This document shows, piece after piece, positions 49,351 through 58,795 of a DNA stretch of 64,000 bases. The notes under the pieces were generated by a model. That model saw only the letters and a program-made list of their open reading frames with translations, searched no databases and was not told the origin of the DNA. The stretch lies in the NCBI RefSeq assembly GCF_002018875.1, contig NZ_MVOL01000001.1:702222-766221 (forward strand). The letters run 5' to 3'. This DNA is from Pseudomonas sp. MF4836. Its GTDB lineage: Bacteria; Pseudomonadota; Gammaproteobacteria; Pseudomonadales; Pseudomonadaceae. The position numbers were made by a program, and so were the translations under genes. How positions within the stretch are numbered: the stretch's first letter is position 1; every line of letters begins with the position of its first letter.

Positions 49351-51591
49351 TCAACTGGTGGTGATCGCACTCCTGGGCACGGTAAAGCGAAACTCGGTCC
49401 CGGTCCCGACTTCACTTTCGGCCTCGATCCGCCCGCCATGGGCTTCGACTATGCCCTGGGTGATGTACAGCCCCAGCCCGGTGCCGGTGGGGTTGCCGTC
49501 CTTGATGGTCCAGTAGCGGTCGAAGACGTGGGGCAGTTGATCCTGGGGAATGCCTTCGCCGGTATCGCGCACGCTGAACACGATGTCCTCCCCGGAGGAC
49601 ATCGCCACCACGCCGATCTTGCCGCGCCGCGGGGTGAACTTGATGGCGTTGCCCACCAGATTCGAGAGTACCTGGAACAGACGCTCCGGGTCGGCGTGGA
49701 TCGACAGCTGCGGCTCGGCCTGGAAAGAGATCTCGATGTCCTTATCCAGCGCCAACGGCGTGAGCAGGGCCTGAGCTTCTTCGAACATTTCCCCGACTTC
49801 CAGCGCTTGCGGCTTGATGGTGTAGCGCCCGGCATCGATTTTCGAGGTGTCGAGCAGGTCTTCGAGCAGGGTGTTCATCCGCCCGGCGGCCTGTTGCATG
49901 GTGTCGATGGCGGTCGAGATGCGTCGCGAGGTGTGCGGGCCGTCGGAGCTGAAGGCCTTTTGCATCATGCCGCACAGCATCGAGATCACGGTCATGGGGT
50001 TGCGCAGGTCGTGGGAAACCACCGCCACCAGGTCGTCCCGGGCCTGTACCGCGCGCTGTTCGCGCAGCACCTGGCGCGCCAGGTCGCTTTCCAGCGCCGA
50101 GCGCCGCAGGTCATTGGCGGCGAACAGGTCGCCATGGCTCCACTTGGTGGCGATGCCGGCCATTTCCACTTTCCAGATCTCGAACGAGGTCCGCGGACGC
50201 AAGCGCAGGCCCGATTCGGAGTCTTCCAGGTTGAGCGGCTTGTTCGGGTCGCCGCTCCAGTTGATGTTTTCCTTCACCTCGGGGCGAAACCACAGCACAC
50301 CGTTGTCCACCGGCTTGGGGAGGCTCATTGCAAGCACGCCGCTGGCGACCTGGGTAAAGGCGGCGGCAGGCGGGTAGAGCAACGACAGCTGGTGGCTGGA
50401 AAACACCTTCTGCGACGACGCTTGCAGCCATTTGTGCAGGGCGCGGATGTCATCGGGCTCGGGGCAGTTGCCGTAGCGGTGCAACTGTTTGTCTTCGATG
50501 ATCGCCACGCCGCCGGCATCGGCCAGGGCCAGCAGCAGCTCCGGTTGTTGGGCCAGGCCGTCGAACACGTTTTCCGTGGAGTCGATCATCGCCTGGTTGA
50601 GCTGGGCCAGGGTTTCGACCTTGGCCTCGCGCTGGCGGCTGACTTCCAGCGCTTCCATCGCGCTGATCTGCAACGACAGCACCTGGCCGATGGTCTGGCA
50701 GGCGCTGCGCAATTCGTGGGGCACATGCAGTGGCTGGCGATTGCCGCAGCTGATCAGGCCCCAGAGCTTGTCGCCCTTGAGCAGCGAGATGCTCATGGAG
50801 GACAGCACCCCCATGTTCTTCATGTACTGGCAGTGAATCGGCGACACGCTGCGCAGGTTGGCGAAGCTCAGGTCCAGCGGCTGACCGGTATCCGGGCGCA
50901 GCTTGGGCACCAGCGGCACCGGCTGGTAGTCGGCATCGGGGATGATGCGCAACCAGTTGGTGCGGTACAGCTCGCGCGCCTGCTCGGGGATGTCGGAGGC
51001 CGGGAAAAACAGGCCCTGGAACACTTCCATGGACGGCGACGAGGCTTCGGCGATCACCTGGCCGTGACCTTCTTCCTCGAAGCGATAGATCAGGACCCGG
51101 TCATAACCGGTGATGGCCTGGATTTCCTGCACGCTGATTTCATACAGCGCCTGCAGGCTTTTGGCCGCCTGCAGGCGTTGCAGCATTCGCCCCAGGTTGG
51201 TGGCCTGGCCCGCGACCTTGGCCGGCTCGGCCTGAACTTCCAACTCCAGCACCAGCACGCCCTGATGGCGGTGCACGAAACCTTCGAACACACCGCCATT
51301 CAGTGAAAAGAACAGCTCGGGGGCTTCCAGTTGGTTATCGTGCTGCGCTGCCAGCTCGACCTGCTGCGTGTACTCGGCGCCGATCAAATGCTCCAACGGC
51401 GCGCCCACGCTCTCGTCCGGTGTGCGGCCCAGCAGGGTCTGGACGTTGGCGCTGATCTGCAGTATGCGCAACTCGGGCTCGGCCAGGGTCAACAGCACGC
51501 CGTGGGGCTGAATCGCGCCGGGGGTGCGGATGGGTTCGTCATCACAGTTGGCCAGCAGCTCTTCGAAGGCTTTTTTGTCCAATGGGTTCAT
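49351..51591 (-). CDS. bphP: Bacteriophytochrome sensor histidine kinase
   Basis: A 746-residue red/far-red photoreceptor kinase with the domain order PAS-GAF-PHY-HisKA-HATPase. The biliverdin attachment cysteine is C16 in ANCDDEPIRTPGAIQPHG, the GAF chromophore pocket has FFPASDIPEQARELYRTNW, and the PHY region is present. The HisKA histidine is H527 (VSHDLRNPMTV), and the ATPase has NAIKFTPR, DTGEGIP and GTGLGL. There is no receiver domain and no response regulator gene beside it. It overlaps the heme oxygenase gene by four bases, which supplies its chromophore. Confidence 0.97.
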   Translation of the reverse strand: MNPLDKKAFEELLANCDDEPIRTPGAIQPHGVLLTLAEPELRILQISANVQTLLGRTPDESVGAPLEHLIGAEYTQQVELAAQHDNQLEAPELFFSLNGGVFEGFVHRHQGVLVLELEVQAEPAKVAGQATNLGRMLQRLQAAKSLQALYEISVQEIQAITGYDRVLIYRFEEEGHGQVIAEASSPSMEVFQGLFFPASDIPEQARELYRTNWLRIIPDADYQPVPLVPKLRPDTGQPLDLSFANLRSVSPIHCQYMKNMGVLSSMSISLLKGDKLWGLISCGNRQPLHVPHELRSACQTIGQVLSLQISAMEALEVSRQREAKVETLAQLNQAMIDSTENVFDGLAQQPELLLALADAGGVAIIEDKQLHRYGNCPEPDDIRALHKWLQASSQKVFSSHQLSLLYPPAAAFTQVASGVLAMSLPKPVDNGVLWFRPEVKENINWSGDPNKPLNLEDSESGLRLRPRTSFEIWKVEMAGIATKWSHGDLFAANDLRRSALESDLARQVLREQRAVQARDDLVAVVSHDLRNPMTVISMLCGMMQKAFSSDGPHTSRRISTAIDTMQQAAGRMNTLLEDLLDTSKIDAGRYTIKPQALEVGEMFEEAQALLTPLALDKDIEISFQAEPQLSIHADPERLFQVLSNLVGNAIKFTPRRGKIGVVAMSSGEDIVFSVRDTGEGIPQDQLPHVFDRYWTIKDGNPTGTGLGLYITQGIVEAHGGRIEAESEVGTGTEFRFTVPRSAITTS

Positions 51592-52202
51592 AGCAGCACC
51601 TCCGAGCGGTCAAGCCAGTGTTCAAAAGATGAAAACGTATCCTGGGCGGCGTTCACCGCCTCTTGCCGTGCGTCGGCCTCCAGGGGCCAGGCCCCCAGGT
51701 AGTCGGTGAACTCGCGCCAGCGGCGGCCGGTGGCGGCGCCATAGATGTCGAGAAACGCCGCGCCGTTGTCCGCGTCCAGTTGCAAGCGGGCGGCAATCTC
51801 GCGCCGCAGGATCTGCCCGCCCAGGGTGGCGCCCTCCAGCACATAGAGCACCCCCAGGCAGGCCTGGACCGAAGGCGTGCCAGGCAGCGACGGGCACTGG
51901 GGCAGGGCGTCGATGGCGGCGTCATCCAGGCCCAGGGCCAGCAGGTCGCGGCGCAGGGTCGGGGCCTTGAGGCGCTGGTCCAGGCCAAAGTCGGCCGGCA
52001 CCGCGTCGCTCTGCAGCAGGCGTTGCTCCAGAGGCTGGTAGAAGCCGTAGTAGGCCTTGATCAGGCGTAAATAGTGGGAGTGGCTCAGCAGGGGGGAGAA
52101 AAACGGCAGGCGCTTTTCCAGAGCAATGTGTAACGGAGCTGTTCCTGAGCGCAGGTTTTGCAGCAACAACGGAACATCAACGCTACGGACGTTTGATTGC
52201 AT
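51588..52202 (-). CDS. bphO: Biliverdin-forming heme oxygenase
   Basis: A 204-residue bacterial heme oxygenase. H25 in the SGTAPLHIALEKRL helix is the proximal haem ligand, and YVLEGATLGGQILRREIA is the distal glycine helix. It degrades haem to biliverdin, which the adjacent phytochrome binds. The ATG at 52202 places H25 correctly, and the gene ends in an ATGA overlap with bphP, as in other pseudomonads. A longer upstream frame is not coding. Confidence 0.94.
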   Translation of the reverse strand: MQSNVRSVDVPLLLQNLRSGTAPLHIALEKRLPFFSPLLSHSHYLRLIKAYYGFYQPLEQRLLQSDAVPADFGLDQRLKAPTLRRDLLALGLDDAAIDALPQCPSLPGTPSVQACLGVLYVLEGATLGGQILRREIAARLQLDADNGAAFLDIYGAATGRRWREFTDYLGAWPLEADARQEAVNAAQDTFSSFEHWLDRSEVLL

Positions 52203-52425
52203 GTAAGTCAGCTCTAGCGGTCGGGCCTCATCACGGCCATGGGGCGGAGTGGAAGTGGGCTGAATGAACAATATCGCCAGCCGCACAACGGTCCTGCCAA
52301 GTGGATACGTTGGTGTTCCACCTGACGATCTGAGTCGCAAGAGTAAAAAAAAATTCCGGGCGCCGTGCAAAAAAATGGCGATTCGCTATTGATGGCGTGG
52401 TGCCCTGTGGCGCCAATGGCAGGGG

Positions 52426-52797
52426 TCATTCACGGGGGACTTCTTCGATACGGCCGCCGCAGCCGGTAAAGGACAGCTTGTAACCCTGGCGGCAGCTTCG
52501 CGCCTGTTCGGTGCGAGGGTCGACCGGGGCCGGGCCGCACACTTGCCCTTGGGGCGCGTCTCTTGAGCTGTTGTGCAGGCAACTCTGATAGCTGGCCATC
52601 ATCGCGTCGTAGATGCCTGTATCGGCCTCCAACTGCTTGCTGGCGCGCTGCTCGCACTGAGCGACATCGGCATCGAGCTTGGCTACGCATTGCCGACCTT
52701 CGGCGCTGTCGGGCTGGACATAGCGGTATTGGGTGCAGCCGGACAGGCTGAGCAGGGCGGCGGTGGCGGCGATAACCAGGGGCAGGCGAATAGGCAC
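52426..52797 (-). CDS. Small cysteine-rich lipoprotein
   Basis: A 123-residue protein. The signal sequence RLPLVIAATAALLSLSGC gives a lipoprotein cysteine at about residue 20, and the mature part has six or seven cysteines (VAKLDADVAQCEQ, SYQSCLHN, RSCRQGYKLSFTGCGG). A GTG at 52797 is taken as start as it directly precedes the signal sequence; no in-frame ATG lies near. Family not recognised. Confidence 0.62.
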   Translation of the reverse strand: MPIRLPLVIAATAALLSLSGCTQYRYVQPDSAEGRQCVAKLDADVAQCEQRASKQLEADTGIYDAMMASYQSCLHNSSRDAPQGQVCGPAPVDPRTEQARSCRQGYKLSFTGCGGRIEEVPRE

Positions 52798-53064
52798 GGG
52801 GCAGGGTCCGTCTGAAAAAGGGCTCGATCTATGACCCTGGACCGGGCATTCGGTTCTGCGGGTCTGCCAGGGCCAGGCTCCTGCTGCGCCCTCGCCACCG
52901 GGCGCAGGCTTGGGTATGATCGTCGCCGGCCGCTGCTGCCCGCCGCTCGCTCCCGCACAAGGGAAAGGTGAAAGCATGTGTTGTTGTTCCCAATCCTATC
53001 GCCACTCTTGAGAGTCGAGGTTTGGCAATGCGAGCACCGAAATGCCTCGATCACAGGAGCAACG

Positions 53065-53613
53065 ATGTTTTCGATCGATCAAGCCAAACAGATGGCCAAG
53101 CGGCTGCGTGCCTCGCTGGAGACGCGCGATCAAGTGGTGTCTCACTCCGCCGCGCTGGAACTGGTGGCGCAGCAACTGGGCTACAAGGACTGGAACACCG
53201 CGGCAGCGCTGCTGCCCGAGCAAACCGCCCACGCCCAGCCAGCCACTGCGCCCGCCATAACGTTCGACAAACCCATCCCCATCCTGCGCATGTTCGATGA
53301 AGCCAAGGCCCGGGAGTTCTACCTGGATTTCCTGGGCTTCGGCGTCGAGTTCGAGCACCGCTTCGAAGCCGATCTGCCGCTGTACCTGGGCCTCAGCCGC
53401 GACGGCCTGCAACTGCACCTGTCCGAGCACCACGGCGATGCCAGCCCGGGTTCGACCGTATTTGTGCCAATGCACAATATCGAGCTGCTGCGTGACGAAC
53501 TACTGGCCAAGCGTTACGGCTACGGGCGTCCACAGATTGTCCAGCAGGGCTGGGGCCAGGTGCTGGAAGTCTATGATCCGTTCGGTAACCGCATCCGCTT
53601 CTGTCAAAGCTGA
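53065..53613 (+). CDS. VOC/glyoxalase-superfamily protein with N-terminal helical domain
   Basis: A 182-residue protein. Residues 1-55 form a small helical domain (FSIDQAKQMAKRLRASLETR, SAALELVAQQLGYKDWNTAA). A single VOC (glyoxalase/bleomycin-resistance) fold follows (PILRMFDEAKAREFYLDFLG, LYLGLSRDGLQLHLSEHHGD, VLEVYDPFGNRIRFCQ). H and E residues of the usual metal site are present in part. AGGAGC precedes the ATG by 4 bases. It may act on, or bind, an electrophile or antibiotic; no substrate can be named. Confidence 0.78.
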   Translation: MFSIDQAKQMAKRLRASLETRDQVVSHSAALELVAQQLGYKDWNTAAALLPEQTAHAQPATAPAITFDKPIPILRMFDEAKAREFYLDFLGFGVEFEHRFEADLPLYLGLSRDGLQLHLSEHHGDASPGSTVFVPMHNIELLRDELLAKRYGYGRPQIVQQGWGQVLEVYDPFGNRIRFCQS

Positions 53614-53623
53614 TGGGTTTGGC

Positions 53624-53643
53624 GGGCCGGGGTGACCCGGCCC
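53624..53643. terminator. GC-rich hairpin between convergent genes
   Basis: GGGCCGGG (53624-53631) and CCCGGCCC (53636-53643) form a perfect 8-base stem with loop GTGA, 11 bases after the VOC gene stop and before the convergent Lrp gene stop. There is no T-run. Confidence 0.5.
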
Positions 53644-53676
53644 AGCCCGGGGCCTGAGCATCGCGCTCGGGCCTCT

Positions 53677-54129
53677 CTACAACGGCAGTGGTCGGTCCTG
53701 GATCACTCGCTTCATCACCAGGGTCGAGGTCAGCCGCTGCACATTGGGCAGGGTCGACAGGCTCTCGTCGTACAGCCGCTGGAAAGCCGGCAGGTCCTGT
53801 GCGACGACGTGCAGCAGGTAGTCCGGCTCGCCGAACAGGCGCTGGGCATCCACCACCTGGGGGATTTCGATCAGCGCGCTTTCAAAGGCCTCCACGGCCT
53901 GCCTGTTGCCCTCGCGCAGGGTGGCAAAAACCATGGCGGAAAAGTTCAGACCCAAGGCGCCAGGGTCCAACTGTGCCCGATAACCCAGCAGCACCCCCGA
54001 TTCTTCCAGGGCCCGTACCCGTCGATGGCAAGGTGAAAGGCTCAACCCCACCCGTTCGGCGAGCTCGGTGACCGACAACCGGCCGTCTTTTTGCAGTTCA
54101 GAAAGAATCTTCCGGTCAATTCTATCCAT
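53677..54129 (-). CDS. Lrp/AsnC-family transcriptional regulator
   Basis: A 150-residue Lrp-type regulator. It has the N-terminal HTH (DRKILSELQKDGRLSVTELAERVGLSLSPCHRRVRALEESG) and a C-terminal RAM domain for effector binding and oligomerisation (VVDAQRLFGEPDYLLHVVAQDL). It lies divergent from the LysE-type exporter, a common pairing in which an amino acid binds the regulator and induces the exporter. Confidence 0.9.
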   Translation of the reverse strand: MDRIDRKILSELQKDGRLSVTELAERVGLSLSPCHRRVRALEESGVLLGYRAQLDPGALGLNFSAMVFATLREGNRQAVEAFESALIEIPQVVDAQRLFGEPDYLLHVVAQDLPAFQRLYDESLSTLPNVQRLTSTLVMKRVIQDRPLPL

Positions 54130-54313
54130 GTAGAAGAATCTCCCAATCTAAGGTGTTTTAGTGAGCATCTTTGAAAGTAAATTCTAGCAAGATTTGCTTA
54201 TTCTTCCTCGCGTCATTAACCGCCGTACTGCGTCATGGATCAGGCAAGGGCGGCCTTGAATAGCGAGGCAGGACAATGCAAAGAGCGATGTGTCAATGGC
54301 GGTGGGCAGTCCC

Positions 54314-54931
54314 ATGAGCTTGAGCGTTTTTGTGACGTTCTGGGCGGTGTCGGTATTGTTTGTGATCACCCCGGGTGCGGATTGGGCCTATGCGATTTCG
54401 GCGGGCCTCAAGGGCCGGGTGGTGCTCCCGGCAGTGGCCGGGCTGTTGTCCGGGCATGTGCTGGCCACGCTGATTGTGGCGGCGGGGGTCGGCACCCTGG
54501 TGGCCAACCATCCCCTGGCCTTGTCAGTGTTGACGGTGACCGGCGCGGGGTACTTGCTGTGGCTGGGCGTCGGCATGTTGCGCGACCCTGCCACGCCCCA
54601 CACCGATCCGTCCGAAGCGCCAGGTTCGCCCAGGCGCTGGGCGCTCAAGGGTCTGTGTGTGAGCGGTCTGAACCCCAAGGTGTTCCTGTTATTCCTGGCG
54701 CTGCTGCCGCAGTTCACCAATGCCACGGCGCCCTGGCCGGTGCCGTTGCAGATGCTGGCCCTGGGGTTGGTGCATACCCTCAGTTGTAGCGTGATCTACC
54801 TGCTGGTGGGGTTCGGTTCCCAGGCGGTCCTGGGCGCTCGCCCAGCAGCCGCACGGCGGGTCAGTCGACTCTCCGGTGCGGCGATGATCATCATTGCCCT
54901 GGTGCTGCTCATTGAGCAGTGGCTGGGCTGA
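54314..54931 (+). CDS. LysE/RhtB-family amino acid exporter
   Basis: A 205-residue, six-span inner-membrane protein. The start [31 protein letters not shown] and the LysE motif with [15 protein letters not shown] identify the LysE/RhtB family, which exports amino acids. The ATG at 54314 is used; a GTG 8 codons earlier is possible. It faces the Lrp-type gene across 184 bases, probably its regulator. The panB homologue follows 22 bases later. Confidence 0.87.
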   Translation: MSLSVFVTFWAVSVLFVITPGADWAYAISAGLKGRVVLPAVAGLLSGHVLATLIVAAGVGTLVANHPLALSVLTVTGAGYLLWLGVGMLRDPATPHTDPSEAPGSPRRWALKGLCVSGLNPKVFLLFLALLPQFTNATAPWPVPLQMLALGLVHTLSCSVIYLLVGFGSQAVLGARPAAARRVSRLSGAAMIIIALVLLIEQWLG

Positions 54932-54953
54932 TTTCTTATTCGAGAGCCTGATC

Positions 54954-55787
54954 ATGAGCGAACAACCTTCACCCTATGCCGGCGCCGAGGTGCCCGTGCG
55001 GGTCCGGATTCCCCATCTGCAACAGATGAAACAGGCCGGGCACAAATGGACCATGCTCACCGCCTATGACATGTACAGCGCAGCGATCTTCGAAGAGGCC
55101 GGCATCCCGGTGCTGCTGGTGGGGGATTCGGCGTCGAACAATGTCTTTGGCAATACCTCGACCCTGGCGGTGACGGTGGATGAGTTGCTGCCGCTGGTGC
55201 GCGCCGTCAGCCGATCGATGCAGCGCGCGCTGGTGATCGCGGACTTGCCATTTGGCTCCTACCAGGCCTCGGCCGAACAGTGCCTTCACACCGCTGTGCG
55301 TTTCATGAAGGAGGCTGGTGCCCACGCGGTAAAACTGGAGGGCGGGATCGAGATGGTGCCCCAGGTGCAGAAACTGGCCGCCTCGGGCATACCGGTCATG
55401 GCCCATATAGGCTTTACGCCGCAGATGGAGCATCAGTTGGGGGGCTACCGGGTCCAGGGCCGGGGCGAGGACGCGCAACGCCTGATCGACAGTGCCTGGG
55501 CACTGGAGGCTGCCGGGGCCTTCGCCATCCTGATCGAGATGGTGCCGGCTGAGGTTGGCCGGGCGATCACCGAGGCGATCGCGATCCCGACCGTGGGCAT
55601 TGGCGCCGGGCCGCACTGCGATGCCCAGGTGCTGGTCTGGCAGGATATGGCGGGGCTGCGCGACGGGCAGTTGCCGCGCTTCGTCAAGCAATACGCCGAT
55701 CTGCGTTCAGTGTTGCGCGGCGCGGCCATGGCGTTTGCCCAGGAGGTGCAGGCAGGCGCCTTTCCCGGTCCCGAGCACAGTTTTTGA
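54954..55787 (+). CDS. panB: 3-methyl-2-oxobutanoate hydroxymethyltransferase (PanB-like)
   Basis: A 277-residue TIM-barrel protein with PanB features: [58 protein letters not shown] and [23 protein letters not shown]. It should add a methylene group from methylenetetrahydrofolate to 2-oxoisovalerate to give ketopantoate. The canonical GDSLGM loop reads GDSASN here. There is no panC beside it; the neighbours are a LysE exporter and a MaoC protein. It may therefore be a second, specialised copy rather than the housekeeping gene. Confidence 0.83.
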   Translation: MSEQPSPYAGAEVPVRVRIPHLQQMKQAGHKWTMLTAYDMYSAAIFEEAGIPVLLVGDSASNNVFGNTSTLAVTVDELLPLVRAVSRSMQRALVIADLPFGSYQASAEQCLHTAVRFMKEAGAHAVKLEGGIEMVPQVQKLAASGIPVMAHIGFTPQMEHQLGGYRVQGRGEDAQRLIDSAWALEAAGAFAILIEMVPAEVGRAITEAIAIPTVGIGAGPHCDAQVLVWQDMAGLRDGQLPRFVKQYADLRSVLRGAAMAFAQEVQAGAFPGPEHSF

Positions 55788-55803
55788 GCCCACAGGAGGC
55801 GTT

Positions 55804-56289
55804 ATGAAGAGCCCAAGAGCCCTGGCCGCCGATGGCTTGCAAGTTGGCCAGGCATTCACCGTGGTTCGATGTTTTACCCGGGAGGACGTCCAGCAATTCG
55901 CCAGGCTTTCCCGGGATTACAACCCGGTGCATTGCGATGCCGCCTACGCCGAGCTACGCCGGTTCGAGGCGCCGATTGCCCATGGCCTGCTGACCGCCAG
56001 CCTGCTCACCGAAATCGGTGGGCAGATCGGCTGGCTGGCGACGACGATGAGTTTCGAATTCAAGCGCCCGGTATACCCGGGCGAGCAGTTGACCTGCCAC
56101 TGGCTTATTTCCGCGATCGACCCCCGGGGGCACGCCAGGGCCGAGGTGCAGATCGTCAACGCCGAGGGCGTGAGCGTGCTGGAGGCAACCACGTGCGGGG
56201 TGCTGCCGGGGCCTGCCGAGCGTGAACGTCTCAAGCAAATGCTGGCCGAGGGCGACCCCAGCAACGGTGCAGCTCAAGCCGCAGGCTGA
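55804..56289 (+). CDS. MaoC-like hot-dog-fold dehydratase
   Basis: A 161-residue MaoC/R-hydratase-type protein: FTREDVQQFARLSRDYNPVHCDAAYA (the hydratase motif with catalytic D and H) and HGLLTASLLTEIGGQIG. It should hydrate or dehydrate an enoyl-CoA-like thioester. A strong AGGAGG precedes the ATG, and it follows panB by 16 bases, so both are in one transcript. Its partner step in a PanB context is not obvious. Confidence 0.85.
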   Translation: MKSPRALAADGLQVGQAFTVVRCFTREDVQQFARLSRDYNPVHCDAAYAELRRFEAPIAHGLLTASLLTEIGGQIGWLATTMSFEFKRPVYPGEQLTCHWLISAIDPRGHARAEVQIVNAEGVSVLEATTCGVLPGPAERERLKQMLAEGDPSNGAAQAAG

Positions 56290-56355
56290 GCGCGGGCCAG
56301 GCTTGCTTCACCAGTGCCCGCTCGCAAGTCAAAGCGTGCGGGCGGGTTGCGGCCC

Positions 56356-57747
56356 TTAGTTGCGGTCCAGCCACACCGTCTGTGCATTGCAGAATTCGCG
56401 TACGCCGAAGTGCGACAGTTCGCGACCAAAACCGCTTCTTTTCACCCCGCCAAAGGTCACCCGTGGATCGCTGGCGCAGTAGCCATTGATAAACACGCCG
56501 CCGGTTTCCAGGTGCTGGGCGAAGTACTCGGCCACCTCCAGGTTGGCGGTGTAGACGGTGGAGGCCAGGCCGAACTCGCTGTCGTTGGCCAGGGCCAGGG
56601 CGTGCTCGGCATCGCGGGCGGTGATGATCGAGGCCACCGGGCCGAATAGCTCCTGCTTGAACGAGGTCATCTGGTCGGTGACATCGGCCAGCACCGTGGC
56701 CGGGTAGAAGTTGCCGGCACCTTCGGCCTTGGCGCCGCCGAGCAGCAGTGTCGCGCCTTCTTCCAGGGTGTCGCGCACTTGCTGGTCCAGTTCGTCCCGC
56801 AGGTCAAAACGCGCCATGGGGCCGATGTAGGTGTCGGCGGCCAGGGGATCGCCCACGGCCAGCAGGCGAGTGGCGTCGACGAACTTGCGGGTGAATTCCT
56901 CGACCACCCCTTGTTCGACGATCAGCCGCTTGGCCGCTGCGCAGACTTGCCCGGTGTTCTGGTAACGGCCGATCACCGCGGCTTTGACGGCAGCATCGAG
57001 GTCGGCGTCGTTGAGCACGATAAACGGATCGGAGCCGCCCAGTTCCAGCACGCATTTTTTCAGCGCGGCACCCGCCTGGGCGCCGATGGCGATGCCGGCG
57101 CGGACGCTGCCGGTGAGGGTCACGGCGGCGATGCGGCGGTCGGTGATGGCACTGGAGACGCCGTCCGGGGTGACGTTGAGCACTTCAAACACACCCTCGG
57201 CGAAGCCCGCGCGCTGGAAAGCATCGCGCAGCAAATAGGCGCTGCCCATGACATTCGGTGCGTGCTTGAGCACGTAAGTGTTGCCGGCGATCAGGGCCGG
57301 TACCGCGCCACGCAGCACTTGCCAGATCGGGAAGTTCCACGGCATCACCGCCAGAATCGGGCCCAGCGGGCGGTATTCGATCCGCGCCTTGCCGCCTTCG
57401 ACCAGGGTCGGTTCGGCGTTGAGCATGCCCGGGCCCTGGGCCGCATACCACTCGCAGAGCTGGGCGCATTTTTCAATTTCGCCACGGGCCTGGGTGATCG
57501 GCTTGCCCATTTCCCGGGTGATCATGCTCGCCATCTGTTGCGCGTCGTTGCGCAGCTCAGCGGCCAGGGCCAGCAGCGCGGCGGCCCGTTGTGCCACCGG
57601 GGTGTTGCGCCACAGGCTGAACCCCGACGCGGCGCGCGCCAGTGTCGCTTCCTGGGCCTGGGTCGATTCAAAGGGGTAGTGGCCGATCTGTTCGCCGGTG
57701 GCGGGGTTGATCGAGATGGCGTGGGTGACGCTGGAAACCTGAGTCAT
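56356..57747 (-). CDS. Succinate-semialdehyde-type aldehyde dehydrogenase
   Basis: A 463-residue NAD(P)-dependent aldehyde dehydrogenase. It has LAVMPWNFPIWQVLRGAVPAL (cofactor site), CVLELGGSDPFIVL (catalytic glutamate), NTGQVCAAAKRL (catalytic cysteine), and the C-terminal FGGVKRSGFGRELSHFGVREF. It aligns best with the short succinate-semialdehyde dehydrogenases (Sad/YneI-like, about 460 residues). It is divergent from a LysR gene that probably regulates it. Which semialdehyde it uses cannot be read from the sequence. Confidence 0.88.
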   Translation of the reverse strand: MTQVSSVTHAISINPATGEQIGHYPFESTQAQEATLARAASGFSLWRNTPVAQRAAALLALAAELRNDAQQMASMITREMGKPITQARGEIEKCAQLCEWYAAQGPGMLNAEPTLVEGGKARIEYRPLGPILAVMPWNFPIWQVLRGAVPALIAGNTYVLKHAPNVMGSAYLLRDAFQRAGFAEGVFEVLNVTPDGVSSAITDRRIAAVTLTGSVRAGIAIGAQAGAALKKCVLELGGSDPFIVLNDADLDAAVKAAVIGRYQNTGQVCAAAKRLIVEQGVVEEFTRKFVDATRLLAVGDPLAADTYIGPMARFDLRDELDQQVRDTLEEGATLLLGGAKAEGAGNFYPATVLADVTDQMTSFKQELFGPVASIITARDAEHALALANDSEFGLASTVYTANLEVAEYFAQHLETGGVFINGYCASDPRVTFGGVKRSGFGRELSHFGVREFCNAQTVWLDRN

Positions 57748-57847
57748 GGCACCGTCCTGCTGGGTGGGGATGGGCGCAGGTTACGGTGGCGTTTGTTTTC
57801 TGGAAACTGAATAATACTGAGTCTTTCGTTCACGTTTGGAGAATGCC

Positions 57848-58726
57848 GTGGATCTGGTACAGCTGGAAATCTTCAAGGCCGTGGCCGAGCACGGCAGCAT
57901 CAGCGCCGCTGCGGCGCAGATCCACCGGGTGCCGTCGAACCTGACCACGCGCATCAAGCAACTGGAGCAGGACCTGGGGGTCGACCTGTTTATCCGCGAG
58001 AAAAGCCGCCTGCGCCTGTCGCCGGCCGGCTGGAGTTTTCTCGACTACGCCCGGCGCATCCTCGACCTGGTGCAAGAGGCCCGGGCCACGGTGGCCGGCG
58101 AAGAGCCCCAGGGCTCGTTTTCCCTGGGCTCCCTGGAAAGCACGGCGGCGGTGCGGATCCCCGGGTTGCTGGCGGCCTACAACCAGCGTTACGCCAAAGT
58201 TGAACTGGACCTGTCCACCGGCCCCTCCGGGACCATGATCGACGGCGTACTGGCAGGGCGCCTGGCGGCGGCTTTTGTCGACGGCCCGGTGCTGCACCCG
58301 GCCCTGGAAGGCGTGCCGGCGTTCGAAGAGGAAATGGTGCTGATCGCGCCGCTGCACCACCGGCCGATCCAGCGCGCCCGAGAGGTGAACGGCGAAAACA
58401 TCTACGCCTTTCGCGCCAACTGCTCGTACCGGCATCACTTCGAACGCTGGTTCACCCAGGACGCGGCGGTGCCGGGGAAGATTTTCGAAATGGAGTCCTA
58501 CCATGGCATGCTCGCCTGCGTCAGCGCCGGTGCCGGCCTGGCGCTGATGCCGCGCAGCATGCTCGAAAGCATGCCCGGGTGCAGCACCGTGAGCATCTGG
58601 CCGCTGTCGGAAGCTTTTCGCTATTTGCGCACCTGGCTGGTGTGGCGCCGGGGCACAGTCTCGCAAAGCCTGACCATGTTCGTGCGCTTGCTGGAGGAAC
58701 GCGGGGTGGTGCAGCCCCAGGCTTGA
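57848..58726 (+). CDS. LysR-family regulator, divergent from the aldehyde dehydrogenase
   Basis: A 292-residue LysR protein with the [23 protein letters not shown] and [20 protein letters not shown], plus a C-terminal effector domain. A GTG at 57848 is used because GGAG lies 6 bases upstream; a TTG four codons earlier is unlikely. It is divergent from the aldehyde dehydrogenase across 100 bases and is likely to regulate it. Confidence 0.87.
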   Translation: MDLVQLEIFKAVAEHGSISAAAAQIHRVPSNLTTRIKQLEQDLGVDLFIREKSRLRLSPAGWSFLDYARRILDLVQEARATVAGEEPQGSFSLGSLESTAAVRIPGLLAAYNQRYAKVELDLSTGPSGTMIDGVLAGRLAAAFVDGPVLHPALEGVPAFEEEMVLIAPLHHRPIQRAREVNGENIYAFRANCSYRHHFERWFTQDAAVPGKIFEMESYHGMLACVSAGAGLALMPRSMLESMPGCSTVSIWPLSEAFRYLRTWLVWRRGTVSQSLTMFVRLLEERGVVQPQA

Positions 58727-58795
58727 TCGAAGGGTGTGTTCAGCCCGCGGGACTACAGGCTGTCCATGCCATTCTCGGTCCTTGACGTTGGAGGG

